Counted from the first letter of the stretch, positions 15,053-24,789 are shown. The stretch is 64,000 nt of DNA from Achromobacter agilis (GCF_900496965.1 NZ_UFQB01000026.1:1-64000); one strand, 5' to 3'. Made by a program: numbers and translations. The notes: generated from the letters alone by a model not told the origin.

Positions 15053-18000
15053 TCACTTCAGGGAGAAGTCCACGCGCGAGGGCTGCCCCTCGTCCTTGAT
15101 GCCTTCGGCGTCCAGTTGCGACGCAACGATGAACACCCGTTCCGCGAGTCCTTCCTGGGCTTGCAGCTTCTCATAAACCGCCTGCGCGCGGGCATCCGCC
15201 AATTGCCGCAGCTGCTCTTCGCCTACGGGCGCCACGCTGCGCAGCATCTCCTCCATCTGCTCCGCCGGCACGGACTTGGCCATGCCGATGAAGTTGCGCG
15301 GCTTGTCCTTGATGTCCGTGTCGTCGTAGACCTCTTCCAGGTACTTGGCGCGCTCGGCGTCCGATACCTGCACGCCCGCCGGATTCGGCTTCTTGCCGCG
15401 CGGCGCGGTGTCGGCGGCTTTGGCGGCCCGGATCTGGCCGTCGACCCAGGCCTGGCGCAGGCCTTCCATGTCGGTCTTGGGGTCGGCGCGGCCGCTGATG
15501 TCCATTTTCAGCGCGGGACGGTCCAGCAGCGCCTTGGTCAGCGTGTCGATGCGCTGCACGCTGTCTTCCGTGAGCGCCGCGCTGCCGGGCGCGAATTCCA
15601 CATAGGACAGCTCTTCGCCGCCGCCGAAGGCCGAGGCCAGCAGGCTGAAGGGCGAGGTCACGGCCTTGACCACCAGGTTCATCAGCACGCGGACGACAAT
15701 GCCGCCTACCGAGAACTCGGGGTCGTCCAGCGATCCGGAAATCGGCAGGTTGATGTCGATATTGCCGCGCGAATCCTTCAGCAAGGCCACCGCCAGCAGC
15801 ACGGGCAGCTTGGTCGCATCGGGGCTGTTCGTCTTGTCGCCGAAGGTCAGCTGGTTGAGCACCACGTGGTTGGTCGCCTGCAGCGCGCGGTCCTTGATCT
15901 TGTATTCCAGGTCGACCGACAGCTTGCCGCGCTTGATCGGATAGCCCACGTACTTGGCGGAATAGGTATTGAAGCGCGGCAGGTCCACGCCCTTGGCCGA
16001 AGCCTTCAGGTCCAGCGACAGGTACTTGGCGAACGGCTGCACGATGCCGCTGATCGACAGCGGCGCGGTCGTGTAGACGCGGCCGGTGACCTTCACCTTG
16101 GCCGGCTGGGGATTGGTGGACGAGACCGCCGTGATCGCCCCCTCGACGCTGGACAGTTCGGCCACGTAGTTGGGCTTCACGAAGCGGTCGGTGAAGGTCA
16201 TGCGGCCGCGCTTCAGGGTGACGCTGTTGACCGCGATATCGGGCATGGCGCTGCCCCCGCCGCCCTTGGCGGACGGCGCGGGCGGCGGCGCTGCGTTGCG
16301 GCCCGGCGCTTGCGTGTCCTGCGTGATGGACCCGCCCGCCTGGCCCGGCGCCGCCACCAGGTCCATGACGTTCAGGCGCCCCTGCGCATTGAGCAGCACA
16401 CGGCCGTAGAAATCCTCGAGCGCGATGTCGCCCAGCCTGGCGCCGATCTTGTCGCCCGCCACCGAGATGTCCATGCCCGAGAAGCCCAGCCGCTTCCAAT
16501 TCAGGAAGTCGTCGTTGTTGACGCGGTCCTGGAGGTCGACGCCCGTGACTTCGACGCCCCCCTTCCAGCTGGCCTTCAGCGGCGTATTGCCGGCCGCCGC
16601 CGCGAATTCCGCGTCGCCCTTCGCGCCCAGCGTGATGGCGCGCACAGTGGCGTTCAGACTGGAGGCCGCGTACGGCGCGAAGGACGCGACGTTCAGTTCC
16701 GACAAATCCACCGACGTCTTCACGGCCAGGGGCTGCGGCGTGAAAGCGCCCTTCAGGTCCAGCTTGCCGTTGCCCTGGATGCCCGCCGCCGCCAGCGTGA
16801 AATTGCTCTGGCCAGGCCCCATGGCAAGGCGGTCGGCGGTCACGTGCAGGCTTTGCAGGACAATGTCCAGCGCGGGCTTGAGGGATTCGTCGCGCGCCTT
16901 GAATTGGGTGAGATCGGCCTGCACCGCGGTCGCGGATGCATCCACCGCGCCGTTGCGCTCGCGCACATGCACCTGCGCCGCCGCGCCCAGGCGGCCGTCC
17001 AGCAGCGCGATCGGCGCCGCGCTGCGAACCGCCGGAGACAGGGGCGCCAGCGCGATGTTGCCCAGACGCACGCCCAGTTCCAGCGACAGCGGCTTCAGCA
17101 CCAGCGGCCCCTTGGCGCGCAGCCAGCCGCCGTCGGTGCTGTTGTCCATTGTCAGCCACAGGTTGATGGGCTCGTCCTTTACCTGCGGCAGGGCCACGCC
17201 CTCGACCGTGGCCGCCAGGCCCGTCATGACGTAGTCCAGCTTGCTGATCGCATCGGTGACGTACACCTCGCCTTCGTGCAGGTTGAAGGCGTCCAGCGCC
17301 ACCGTCCATTCCGCGGGAGCCGCCGGCGCGGCAAGCGTGGTGGGTGCCGCGGGCGCACCCCCGGCGCCCGCCACGGCTGGAGCAGCCGGAGCGACGGCAC
17401 CAGCGGGAGCAGCCGCGGCCGGTTCCGGCGCCGCGGCCTGGGCGGCGGCCGGCGCGGCGGCCGGGGCAGCCGCCGGGTCCGCCGCCTTCTTTGCCGACGG
17501 ATTCAGCCCGCTGGCCTTCCTGAGCTTGTCCGCCACGGGCGTGGCGGTGGGCTCGACGCCGCCTAGCTGTTTCAGCTGGGCGACCACGTCCAGCCAGTTC
17601 AGATGTTCGTTGGCGTAGCGGCGCACGTGGATCTGCGGCGCCCAGAGCCCAACCTCGCCCACATAGACGCGGCGCGCGATCGGTTCCAGTTCCAGGCGGC
17701 TGACGGTCAGCGCGCTCCATGCCGCCAGGCCCTGGCCCGCGGTATCGCGCAGGTCGAGCCGGCGCAGCCCCAGGTCGCCCACGACGCGGATCTTGGGCGG
17801 CGCGTCCTTGGGCTGTTCGAACACGACCTGCAGGTTGGAATCCAGCAGCGCGCTCTCGACCTTGAACGGCAGCGGCATGGGCCAGACGTCGGCCCACTTT
17901 TCCAGCTGCAGGCCGTTGAACGCCACCCGCAGGGTCGACGACGGCACCACGTCGAAAGGACGGGCCACGCCGGTCAGGTCGAAGGGGCTGCCGTTGATGC

Positions 18001-18631
18001 GCAGATGCAGGCGGGGCTGCACGTCGATGTCGGTGGCGTAGCCGAAGGTCGAAATGAACGGCACGCCCACGCCCAGCTCGTCCATGACCTGCTTGCGGCC
18101 GGTGACCTTGTCGTCCAGCGTGATGGAGCCGTTCTCGATGACCATGTTGTTCAGCGAGAAGCGGGGCAGCCCTTCGTCCGGCTTGGGCGGCTCCTCGGGC
18201 TTGGCGGCCGCCAATTCGGCCACGCGTTGCTGAATATCAGAGAAGTTGAACCGGGTGACGTCCTCGCGCACGATGGCGATGTTAGGCTCGCGCAGCGTCA
18301 GGCGATCGACGACGGGCGCGAACCAGAACAGCGAGGTCCAGGCGGCGCTGGCGTCCAGTTCGGCAAGCGTCAGCAGCGGCGTCTGCGAGCCGGGCTGGGC
18401 CACGGCCAGGTCGCGTGCGCGGACGGTCAGCGTGAAGGGATTGAACGTGATCTTGCCGACGGAAACGTCGCGGCCGATCATCTTGGAGACGTCTTGCGTC
18501 AGGACGCTGCTCAGGACCTTGGGGACTTGCCAGGCTGCGACGCCGAAGAGGATCAGTATGAATGCCGCGATGCCCAGAAGAATCTTGCCGACCCGGCGTG
18601 TCAACCGAAGCTTTGGCATCCGCAAGGGCAT
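15053..18631 (-). CDS. DUF748 / AsmA-like large envelope protein
   Basis: A 1192-residue protein with one N-terminal membrane helix (about 14-35) and a long periplasmic region of repeated beta-strand character typical of DUF748 and AsmA relatives, proteins now associated with lipid transport between membranes. An alanine/proline-rich linker interrupts it around 385-440. The C-terminal part holds an OmpA-like segment (FAPGSAALTEDSVQRID and DISGRADPKTD) that could touch peptidoglycan. The ATG at 18631 follows AGGAGACGCGCA. It probably shares a transcript with the dienelactone hydrolase gene. The exact role is not known. Confidence 0.85.
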   Translation of the reverse strand: MPLRMPKLRLTRRVGKILLGIAAFILILFGVAAWQVPKVLSSVLTQDVSKMIGRDVSVGKITFNPFTLTVRARDLAVAQPGSQTPLLTLAELDASAAWTSLFWFAPVVDRLTLREPNIAIVREDVTRFNFSDIQQRVAELAAAKPEEPPKPDEGLPRFSLNNMVIENGSITLDDKVTGRKQVMDELGVGVPFISTFGYATDIDVQPRLHLRINGSPFDLTGVARPFDVVPSSTLRVAFNGLQLEKWADVWPMPLPFKVESALLDSNLQVVFEQPKDAPPKIRVVGDLGLRRLDLRDTAGQGLAAWSALTVSRLELEPIARRVYVGEVGLWAPQIHVRRYANEHLNWLDVVAQLKQLGGVEPTATPVADKLRKASGLNPSAKKAADPAAAPAAAPAAAQAAAPEPAAAAPAGAVAPAAPAVAGAGGAPAAPTTLAAPAAPAEWTVALDAFNLHEGEVYVTDAISKLDYVMTGLAATVEGVALPQVKDEPINLWLTMDNSTDGGWLRAKGPLVLKPLSLELGVRLGNIALAPLSPAVRSAAPIALLDGRLGAAAQVHVRERNGAVDASATAVQADLTQFKARDESLKPALDIVLQSLHVTADRLAMGPGQSNFTLAAAGIQGNGKLDLKGAFTPQPLAVKTSVDLSELNVASFAPYAASSLNATVRAITLGAKGDAEFAAAAGNTPLKASWKGGVEVTGVDLQDRVNNDDFLNWKRLGFSGMDISVAGDKIGARLGDIALEDFYGRVLLNAQGRLNVMDLVAAPGQAGGSITQDTQAPGRNAAPPPAPSAKGGGGSAMPDIAVNSVTLKRGRMTFTDRFVKPNYVAELSSVEGAITAVSSTNPQPAKVKVTGRVYTTAPLSISGIVQPFAKYLSLDLKASAKGVDLPRFNTYSAKYVGYPIKRGKLSVDLEYKIKDRALQATNHVVLNQLTFGDKTNSPDATKLPVLLAVALLKDSRGNIDINLPISGSLDDPEFSVGGIVVRVLMNLVVKAVTSPFSLLASAFGGGEELSYVEFAPGSAALTEDSVQRIDTLTKALLDRPALKMDISGRADPKTDMEGLRQAWVDGQIRAAKAADTAPRGKKPNPAGVQVSDAERAKYLEEVYDDTDIKDKPRNFIGMAKSVPAEQMEEMLRSVAPVGEEQLRQLADARAQAVYEKLQAQEGLAERVFIVASQLDAEGIKDEGQPSRVDFSLK

Positions 18632-18802
18632 TGCGCGTCTCCTGATACGAATTGAAGGCCGTGCGATTCCGTCCTTCTAATGACTACAGGCGCGATTATC
18701 GCGCCCCCTTCACTGCTCGTCTATCATAGGCGTATCAGCGGCCTTGCCCAGCCGGACGGGGCCGCTCTTTTCAAACATTAACAATTCTCGCTCCCGATTC
18801 CC

Positions 18803-19291
18803 ATGTCCACGTCCACCCCCACCTTGAGCCATCTGGATGAAAGCGGCCAGGTCCGCATGGTCGACGTCATCGCCAAGACGGACTCCGAACGCGTGGCGAT
18901 CGCCACCGCCGGGATACGCATGAACGCCGTGGCCTACGGCCTGCTGACCCAACCGGGCCGGGGCAAAGGCGAGGTCCTCAATACCGCGCGCGTGGCCGCC
19001 ATCCTTGCCGCCAAGCGCTGCGCCGAGCTGATCCCGCTCTGCCACAGCCTGCCGCTGTCTTTCGTCGGCGTCGAGTTCGCGCTGGACGACGCCGCGCACC
19101 GCATCGACATCCTGGCCACCTGCCGCACCAGCTACAAGACGGGCGTGGAAATGGAAGCCATGATGGCCTGCAGCGTGGCCGCGCTGACCATCTACGATAT
19201 GTGCAAGGCTGCCGACAAGGGCATCGTGATCGAACAAGTTCGCCTCAAGTACAAGGCGGGAGGAAAAAGCGGTGAGTGGCGCAACGATTAA
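18803..19291 (+). CDS. moaC: Cyclic pyranopterin monophosphate synthase
   Basis: Converts the MoaA product into cyclic pyranopterin monophosphate in molybdenum cofactor synthesis. The 162-residue protein has the family LCHSLPL segment, MNAVAYGLL, the KTGVEMEA motif and the DMCKAADKG ending. It is the first gene of a moaC-moaD-moaE-moaB-moeA operon and overlaps moaD by 20 nt. The 171-nt upstream region shared with DUF748 contains a 7-bp palindromic hairpin at 18689-18705. Confidence 0.95.
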   Translation: MSTSTPTLSHLDESGQVRMVDVIAKTDSERVAIATAGIRMNAVAYGLLTQPGRGKGEVLNTARVAAILAAKRCAELIPLCHSLPLSFVGVEFALDDAAHRIDILATCRTSYKTGVEMEAMMACSVAALTIYDMCKAADKGIVIEQVRLKYKAGGKSGEWRND

Positions 19292-19523
19292 TCTTCTCTA
19301 CTTCGCGCGCGTGGCCGAACTCGTCGGCAAGCGCTCCGAAACCTGGCCCGTGGAAGGCGATTCCACCGGCGCGCAGTTGCTTGCCGCCCTGGGCGAACGC
19401 TATCCCCAGCTGGCTCCCGCCGCGCGCCTGAAACTGGCCATCAACCAGACCCACGCCAAGCCGTCCGCCCCCATCCGCGCGGGCGACGAGGTCGCGGTAT
19501 TCGAACCCGTCACCGGAGGTTGA
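19272..19523 (+). CDS. moaD: Molybdopterin synthase small subunit
   Basis: An 83-residue ubiquitin-like sulfur carrier that ends in the required Gly-Gly, which is thiocarboxylated and donates sulfur to precursor Z in the MoaD-MoaE complex. It starts with GTG inside the last codons of moaC, after AGGAAAAAGCG, and overlaps the following gene region. Length and ending match the family. Confidence 0.94.
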   Translation: MSGATINLLYFARVAELVGKRSETWPVEGDSTGAQLLAALGERYPQLAPAARLKLAINQTHAKPSAPIRAGDEVAVFEPVTGG

Positions 19524-19528
19524 ACGCC

Positions 19529-20092
19529 ATGATCAGCGTCCAGGAAGCCGATTTCGATGGCGCCGCGCTCACGGCCGCGCTGCGGGAACGCGCGGGGCCG
19601 GGCGTGGGCGGCATTGTCACGTTCGTGGGCTACGTGCGCGACTACACGCCCGACTCGCCCACCGACACGCTCTTTCTCGAGCACTACCCCGGCATGTGCG
19701 AACGCGAACTCGAAGAGATCGCCGAAACCGCCCGCGCCCGCTGGAACCTCGACGGCACGGTGATCGTGCACCGGGTAGGCGCGTTGCCGCGCAACGCCCA
19801 GATCGTCTTCGTCGCGGCGGCCAGCGCCCACCGCGGCGATGCCTTCCGAGGCTGCGAATACATCATCGACGCGCTCAAGACCCGGGCTCCCTTCTGGAAA
19901 CGCGAAACCCTCGCGGACGGCGACAGCTTCTGGGTGGAACAACGCCAATCCGACCAAGACCGCACGCAGTCCTGGGATGAAAAGGCCCCCACGCCGCACG
20001 CTACGCGCTTGCTGCCCCCCAAGGAGGCCGTTTTTGCCTCGGGGCGGCCCAGCGGCAAAAAATCCTCAACGACAAAGAAGGAGCATCCATGA
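19529..20092 (+). CDS. moaE: Molybdopterin synthase catalytic subunit, with extended C terminus
   Basis: Large subunit of molybdopterin synthase. The core shows VTFVGYVRDY, LEHYPGMCERELEEI, HRVGALP, the CEYIIDALKTRAPFWKRE active-site region and a DSFW ending. The ATG at 19529 is preferred, 10 nt after GGAGG; a TTG at 19520 is also open. At 187 residues it is about 35-40 longer than usual. The extra part, from DRTQSWDEKAPTP, is encoded by a GC-rich element with a strong hairpin and reads as low-complexity Ser/Lys/Pro at the end. It probably arose when an intergenic repeat removed the old stop codon. Confidence 0.93.
   Translation: MISVQEADFDGAALTAALRERAGPGVGGIVTFVGYVRDYTPDSPTDTLFLEHYPGMCERELEEIAETARARWNLDGTVIVHRVGALPRNAQIVFVAAASAHRGDAFRGCEYIIDALKTRAPFWKRETLADGDSFWVEQRQSDQDRTQSWDEKAPTPHATRLLPPKEAVFASGRPSGKKSSTTKKEHP
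19984..20060. repeat. Intergenic-type repeat inside the 3' end of moaE
   Basis: A segment with GCTGCCCCCCAAGGAGGC, a T-rich loop and GCCTCGGGGCGGC forms a bulged hairpin. I recall similar CCCCCAAGG...CTTGGGG elements scattered between genes in Bordetella and relatives. Here it is in frame and supplies most of the extra C-terminal residues of MoaE. Its family membership is from memory and needs a genome search. Confidence 0.5.
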
Positions 20093-20610
20093 GCGACGAA
20101 AGCCCCGTTTCGCTGGCCTGCGCCGTGCTGACGGTCAGCGACACCCGCAGCGCGGGCGACGACACGTCCGGCAACCTGCTCGCCCAGAACCTGGCGCGCG
20201 CGGGCCATCAATGCGTGCGCCGCGACATCGTCAAGCACGACCTCTACCAGATCCGCCGCATCCTGAGCGAATGGATCGCCGATCCGGAAGTCCAGGTCAT
20301 CATCACGACCGGCGGCACCGGCTTCGCGCCCCGCGACCAGACGCAAAAGGCGGTACTGCCGCTGCTTGACCACGATGTGCCCGGCTTCGGCGAGCTCTTC
20401 CGCCAGCTCTCCCACGCCGACATCGGCAGCTCGGCCATCCAGTCGGGAGCCTTCGCGGGCTCCGCCAACCGCACGCTCATCTTCTGCCTGCCCGGCTCCA
20501 ACAACGCCTGCGAGACCGCCTGGGAACAGATCCTCCGCGAGCAGCTGGACAGCCGCCACCGCCCTTGCAATTTCGCCACGCAATTCAAGAACCGCGAAGA
20601 AGACAACTGA
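20089..20610 (+). CDS. moaB: Molybdenum cofactor biosynthesis protein B (MoaB/Mog type)
   Basis: A 173-residue protein of the molybdopterin adenylyltransferase fold. It shows LTVSDTRSAGDDTSGN near the start, the TTGGTGFAPRDQT substrate loop and FCLPGSNNACETAW. The family adenylates molybdopterin or plays a related accessory role; in many Proteobacteria the MoaB form is of uncertain necessity. It overlaps moaE by 4 nt (ATGA) and is 3 nt before moeA. Confidence 0.92.
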   Translation: MSDESPVSLACAVLTVSDTRSAGDDTSGNLLAQNLARAGHQCVRRDIVKHDLYQIRRILSEWIADPEVQVIITTGGTGFAPRDQTQKAVLPLLDHDVPGFGELFRQLSHADIGSSAIQSGAFAGSANRTLIFCLPGSNNACETAWEQILREQLDSRHRPCNFATQFKNREEDN

Positions 20611-20613
20611 CCC

Positions 20614-21819
20614 ATGCTGGATTTCGATCAAGCCCAGACCCTGCTGGCCAATGCCGCGGGTCCGCTGCAACGCAGCGATGAAGTAAGCCTGGCCGACGCC
20701 GCCGGCCGCGTGCTGGCGGCCGACCTCCAGGCGACCGTGGACATCCCGCCTGCCGACAACAGCTCCATGGACGGCTATGCGCTGCGCACGGCCGACTGGG
20801 GCCCCGGCGTCCGCCTGCCCATCCAGCAGCGCTGCTACGCCGGCGACGTGCCGGAACCGCTCAAGCCCGGCCACGCCATCCGCCTGTTCACGGGCAGCCT
20901 GATTCCCGACGGCGCCGATACCGTCGTCATGCAGGAAGACACGGTGGAAGCCGACGGCCAGGTGGAGATATCGCGCCAGCCCGTGTCCGGCCAGCACATC
21001 CGCCGCCGCGGCGAAGACACCATGGCCGGCGCGCCGCTGCTGGCCACGGGCACGCTGCTCGAGGCCGCGCACGTGGCGCTGCTGGCCTCGCAAGGCCTGG
21101 CCAACGTGCGGGTCTTCGGCCGATTGCGCATGGGCATCCTGACCACCGGCGACGAGCTGGTCCTGCCCGGCCAGCCGCGCGCAATGGAACAGATCTACAA
21201 CTCCAACGGGCCGATGCTGGCCGCGCTCGCGCGCGGCATGGGCGCCCTGCCCGTCCACGTGCTGCATGCGCGCGATACCGAGGCAGACCTGCTCGCGGCC
21301 TTCAAGACGCTGCTCGCCGACTGCGACCTGGTGCTGACCGTGGGCGGCGTGTCCGTCGGCGAGCGCGACCTGGTCAAGCCCGCCCTGGCCACGCTGGGCG
21401 GCGAACTATCGTTGTGGAAGGTGCGCATGAAGCCGGGCAAGCCGGTGGCGCTGGCGAAGATCGACGGCAAGCCCGTGGTCAGCCTGCCCGGCAACCCGGT
21501 CTCGGCCTACGCGGTGTTCGCCATGCTGGTCTCGCCGCTGGTGCGCCGGATGCAGGGCCGCGAAACCCTCTTCCCGCCGGTCAGCCGATTGCCCTTGCGC
21601 ACGGAGCAGCCCCGCCAGGACGCGCGCGAGGAATTCCTGCGCGTGCAGCGCCGCGCGGCGGATGACGGCAGCGGCGAACTGGTGCCTTATGGCAACCAGG
21701 GGTCGGGCGTGATCAGCTCGCTGCCCTGGTCGACCGGCCTGGCCCGCCTCCCGGCGGACGTGCCGGTGCAAGACAAGGACCGGGTCCCCTACTACGACCT
21801 GCGCCACTGGCTGGCATAG
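20614..21819 (+). CDS. moeA: Molybdopterin molybdenumtransferase
   Basis: Inserts molybdate into adenylated molybdopterin. The 401-residue protein has the substrate segment DNSSMDGYALR, TGDELV, SNGPML, TVGGVSVGERDLVK, MKPGKPVA and LPGNPVS, all family signatures in order. It closes the moaCDEB-moeA operon and is convergent with moaA, with a GC-rich hairpin between them. Confidence 0.95.
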   Translation: MLDFDQAQTLLANAAGPLQRSDEVSLADAAGRVLAADLQATVDIPPADNSSMDGYALRTADWGPGVRLPIQQRCYAGDVPEPLKPGHAIRLFTGSLIPDGADTVVMQEDTVEADGQVEISRQPVSGQHIRRRGEDTMAGAPLLATGTLLEAAHVALLASQGLANVRVFGRLRMGILTTGDELVLPGQPRAMEQIYNSNGPMLAALARGMGALPVHVLHARDTEADLLAAFKTLLADCDLVLTVGGVSVGERDLVKPALATLGGELSLWKVRMKPGKPVALAKIDGKPVVSLPGNPVSAYAVFAMLVSPLVRRMQGRETLFPPVSRLPLRTEQPRQDAREEFLRVQRRAADDGSGELVPYGNQGSGVISSLPWSTGLARLPADVPVQDKDRVPYYDLRHWLA

Positions 21820-21875
21820 CCGCCGGCCGTCCGGACCGCAGGCGCACAGGCGGCTTGCACCGGGTTCGGGCGCAC

Positions 21876-21893
21876 CGGCGGCGTCAGCCGCCG
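21876..21893 (-). terminator. Hairpin over the moaA stop codon
   Basis: Perfect 7-bp stem CGGCGGC/GCCGCCG with loop GTCA, the loop containing the moaA stop. It lies between convergent moeA and moaA and may help to end either transcript; no T run follows. Confidence 0.35.
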
Positions 21894-22987
21894 ATATAGC
21901 TCATTTCGATCTTGCGGGACGGGTCGGCCATGTTGCGGCCGCGCAGTTCTGAATAGTTGTCGCCGCGCCCGGCCCAGATGCCCGCCAGGATGCGCGCCAG
22001 TTCGTCATCGCTTGCGCCGTCGCGCAGCGGGGCCCGCAGGTCATAGCCTTCGTGCGCGAACAGGCACAGGAAGAGCTTGCCCTCGGGCGACAGGCGCGCG
22101 CGCGTACAGCCGCCGCAGAAGGCGTGCGTAACGCTGGAGATAACGCCGATTTCGCCGCCGCCGTCCAGGTAGCGCCAGCGTTCGGCCACGCGGCCCATTT
22201 CGCCATCGGTGATGGGCTCGATCGGATAGGCCGAACCGATGCGGTCCAGCACTTCCTGGCTGGGCACCACTTCGGCAAGATTCCAGCCGTTGGTGTTGCC
22301 GACATCCATGTATTCAATGAAGCGCAGGATATGGCCGGTGTTGCGGAAGCGCTCGGCCATCGGCAGGATCTGGCCGTCGTTCAGGCCGCGCCGCACCACC
22401 ATGTTCACCTTCACCGGCGCCAGGCCGGCCTCGGCGGCGGCATCGATGCCGCGCAGCACGTCGTCCGGCGTGAAGCCGCTGTCGCTCATGCCCTGGAACA
22501 TGGCGGAATCCAGCGCGTCCAGGCTGACCGTGACGCGCGTGAGCCCCGCCCGCGCAAGATCGGCGGCCTTGCGGGCCAGCACGCTGCCGTTGGTGGTCAG
22601 GGTGAGATCCAGCGGGCGGCCTTGCGGCGTGCGCAATCCGGCCAGCAGGCCCACCAGGTTCTCGAGGTGCTTGCGCAGCAGCGGCTCGCCGCCCGTGAGG
22701 CGGATCTTTTCCACGCCCAGGCGGGTGAAGATGCCCGCCAGGCGACTGATTTCTTCGAAGGAGAGCAGCGCCGAATGCGGCATGAAGGTATAGCTGCTGT
22801 CGAACACTTCGCGCGGCATGCAGTACGTGCAGCGGAAGTTGCAGCGGTCCGTGACCGATATCCGCAGATCGCGCAGGGGACGCGCGCGCAGGTCGAGCGC
22901 GGGCTGGCCGTCGGGCGGCAGTTCCCCGGGCACGACGGAAGCCGGGCGGCCGGTTCGGTGATCGGCAAGGAGTATCACTTTGCTCAT
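21884..22987 (-). CDS. moaA: GTP 3',8-cyclase
   Basis: Radical SAM enzyme for the first step of molybdenum cofactor synthesis. The 367-residue protein has the N-terminal cluster motif in [10 protein letters not shown], the C-terminal second cluster site ([18 protein letters not shown]) and the functional Gly-Gly end. The ATG at 22987 gives the family start [11 protein letters not shown]; an upstream ATG at 23035 would run into the regulator end. It lies 7 nt downstream of the regulator gene on the same strand, so the two are likely cotranscribed. Confidence 0.94.
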   Translation of the reverse strand: MSKVILLADHRTGRPASVVPGELPPDGQPALDLRARPLRDLRISVTDRCNFRCTYCMPREVFDSSYTFMPHSALLSFEEISRLAGIFTRLGVEKIRLTGGEPLLRKHLENLVGLLAGLRTPQGRPLDLTLTTNGSVLARKAADLARAGLTRVTVSLDALDSAMFQGMSDSGFTPDDVLRGIDAAAEAGLAPVKVNMVVRRGLNDGQILPMAERFRNTGHILRFIEYMDVGNTNGWNLAEVVPSQEVLDRIGSAYPIEPITDGEMGRVAERWRYLDGGGEIGVISSVTHAFCGGCTRARLSPEGKLFLCLFAHEGYDLRAPLRDGASDDELARILAGIWAGRGDNYSELRGRNMADPSRKIEMSYIGG

Positions 22988-22994
22988 GGGGACA

Positions 22995-24095
22995 TCATAT
23001 CCCGGCGCCCGGCGCCGATGGGAAGGCTTCTTCAAGGGTTTGCAGCCGCCCGGTGTCGCGGGCGTCGTAGCCTACGAGTTGGCCGACGTAACCGACATAG
23101 TCGGGGCTGCGCATGATGGACAGCAGGTCGCGCATGGCGGGCGTTTCGAGCGCCGACTTGCGGACGGCGAAGAAATAGCGTTCGCGCACGAGCGGGATGA
23201 AGTCCAGCCCGAAGCGGCAGGCGGCCGTCTCGACGCCCATACCCGTGTCCGCCATGCCGCTGGCGATATGCGCGGCGATGGCCATATGGGTGAATTCGTT
23301 GGTTTCATAGCCCTGGACCTCGCCGGTCGAAACCCCCGCGCGCTGCAGCATCAGTTCCACCAGGTAGCGCGTGCTGGAGCCGATCTGGCGGTTGACGAAG
23401 CGCACGTCCGGGCGCGCCAGGTCCGCCATGCCGCGTATGCCCTTGGGGTTGCCGGCGGTGACGAACAGGCCGGCATTGCGCACCGCAAGGTGGATGAGCA
23501 CGTTTTCGTCCGGGTGCAGCCATTGCGCGTAGCGCCCCATGATGGGCGCCTCGAAGTCGCCTAGCGGCACCTGGAAGCCCGCCAGGTCGCATTCGTGGCG
23601 CTCCAGCGAGGCCAGCGCCTCGATTGCGGTGCGGTAGCGCAGTTCCAGGCCGGGCTTGCGGCTGCCCATGTGCTGCATCAGCGACTCCACCGCGAAACCG
23701 TGGCTGGCGTGCAGCCGGAGGTGCGGGCCGCTCTCGGGCAGCAGGCGCTCGAGCTCTTCCTGCAGTTCCGACGCCATGCTGTCCAGCGTGGGCATCAGGC
23801 GCGCCTCGATGCGCCGGTTGGCCCACAGCAGGCGCTGGGCGAACGGCGCCAGCTGGGTTCCCTGGCGGCGGTTGGTAATGAGCAGCTGCGTGCCGAAGAT
23901 GCCCTCGAAACGCCGCAGCACGCCCCAGGCATGCCGGTACGACAGCCCGCAGGCGCGGCAGGCGCCGGCGATGTTGCCCGTGGCGTCGATGGCAGCCAGA
24001 AGCGCCAGCATGTCCTGCAAAGGCACGGGGACCGACTCGTCGCCGCTGCCCAGCATCCACTGCGGGCGCAGGCCGATACGGAACTTATATGTCAT
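22995..24095 (-). CDS. HTH plus periplasmic-binding-fold regulator (probable FdsR)
   Basis: A 366-residue regulator with a ModE/LysR-like winged helix (about 15-100, with [20 protein letters not shown]) and a C-terminal domain of the molybdate/sulfate periplasmic-binding fold type (about 140-345, with [14 protein letters not shown] and [20 protein letters not shown]). It is divergent from fdsG and upstream of moaA. By position it should control formate dehydrogenase, as a regulator named FdsR does in Cupriavidus; the effector may be formate or molybdate. The ATG at 24095 is the only good start. Confidence 0.82.
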   Translation of the reverse strand: MTYKFRIGLRPQWMLGSGDESVPVPLQDMLALLAAIDATGNIAGACRACGLSYRHAWGVLRRFEGIFGTQLLITNRRQGTQLAPFAQRLLWANRRIEARLMPTLDSMASELQEELERLLPESGPHLRLHASHGFAVESLMQHMGSRKPGLELRYRTAIEALASLERHECDLAGFQVPLGDFEAPIMGRYAQWLHPDENVLIHLAVRNAGLFVTAGNPKGIRGMADLARPDVRFVNRQIGSSTRYLVELMLQRAGVSTGEVQGYETNEFTHMAIAAHIASGMADTGMGVETAACRFGLDFIPLVRERYFFAVRKSALETPAMRDLLSIMRSPDYVGYVGQLVGYDARDTGRLQTLEEAFPSAPGAGI

Positions 24096-24160
24096 TTATT
24101 TCTTATTGAAGACGCGCGATTACCTGGATAAAGTACAAAAATAACACGGGGCCGAGGCTA

Positions 24161-24186
24161 TTTATGTGCTTTTTAAAACATATAAA
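24161..24186. promoter_or_regulatory. Candidate operator upstream of fdsG
   Basis: An AT-rich imperfect palindrome, TTTATGT at 24161 against ACATATAAA at 24178, lies in the divergent space between the regulator gene and fdsG. The AT content stands out locally. It could be the site of the divergent regulator; only one copy is seen, so the call is weak. Confidence 0.35.
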
Positions 24187-24231
24187 TCCCGCACAGCACC
24201 CCGTCCAGCACAACAGCAGGAGGAGACCGAC

Positions 24232-24789
24232 GTGCAACAGCGCGAGGCAACATCCGATCTGGCGTCCAGCGGCGGCGCCCGCGGCGGCCAGATGGCCCTG
24301 GACGCGGCCCAGGCGTCCCCCACCCCGGCCATCGCGGCCACCGCCCGCATCCTTGCCCGGCTGAAAGACCAGCCAGGCCCCCTGCTTCCCGTGCTGCACG
24401 CGGTCCAGCACGAATTGGGCTGTATCCCGGCCTCGGCGGTGCAAACCATCGCCGAGGCCCTGAACCTGTCCCGCGCCGAGGTCCACGGCGTCATCACGTT
24501 CTATCCGCATTTCCGCAGCGAACCCGCTGCGCGCCACAAGCTGGAGGTCTGCCGGGCCGAATCGTGCCAGGCCATGGGCGGCGACCGCCTGGCCGATCAC
24601 GCGCGCGAGGCGCTGGGCTGCGATTTCCACGCCCGTTCGCCCGACGGCAATTTTTCGCTGGAGCCGGTGTATTGCCTGGGGCTGTGCGCCCAGTCGCCGG
24701 CCGTCATGATCGACGGCCGCCCGCAGGCCCGCGTCACCCCCGAGAAACTGGACCGCCTGCTGGCCCGCACGCTGGAGACCACGCCATGA
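24232..24789 (+). CDS. fdsG: NAD-dependent formate dehydrogenase, gamma subunit
   Basis: NuoE-like subunit of the soluble molybdenum formate dehydrogenase, carrying one 2Fe-2S cluster that relays electrons to the NADH-forming beta subunit. The 185-residue protein has the paired cysteine motif CRAESCQ and CLGLCAQ and the HGVITFYPHF segment. The GTG at 24232 is chosen because AGGAGGAGACC lies just before it; an in-frame GTG at 24166 lies in the promoter region. It overlaps fdsB by 4 nt. Confidence 0.92.
   Translation: MQQREATSDLASSGGARGGQMALDAAQASPTPAIAATARILARLKDQPGPLLPVLHAVQHELGCIPASAVQTIAEALNLSRAEVHGVITFYPHFRSEPAARHKLEVCRAESCQAMGGDRLADHAREALGCDFHARSPDGNFSLEPVYCLGLCAQSPAVMIDGRPQARVTPEKLDRLLARTLETTP

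Noticed and set aside
15171-17897. Long alternative frames on both strands across the DUF748 gene
   Set aside because: They are shadows of the 1192-residue gene; composition is Arg/Gly-rich and no domain is seen.
18632-18802. Molybdenum cofactor riboswitch before moaC
   Set aside because: Only a short 7-bp hairpin is present; the gap is too small and lacks the multi-stem pattern.
24085-24092. TTATATGT as an operator half-site matching ACATATAA near 24178
   Set aside because: The first copy is codons 2-4 of the regulator gene, so the match is probably chance.
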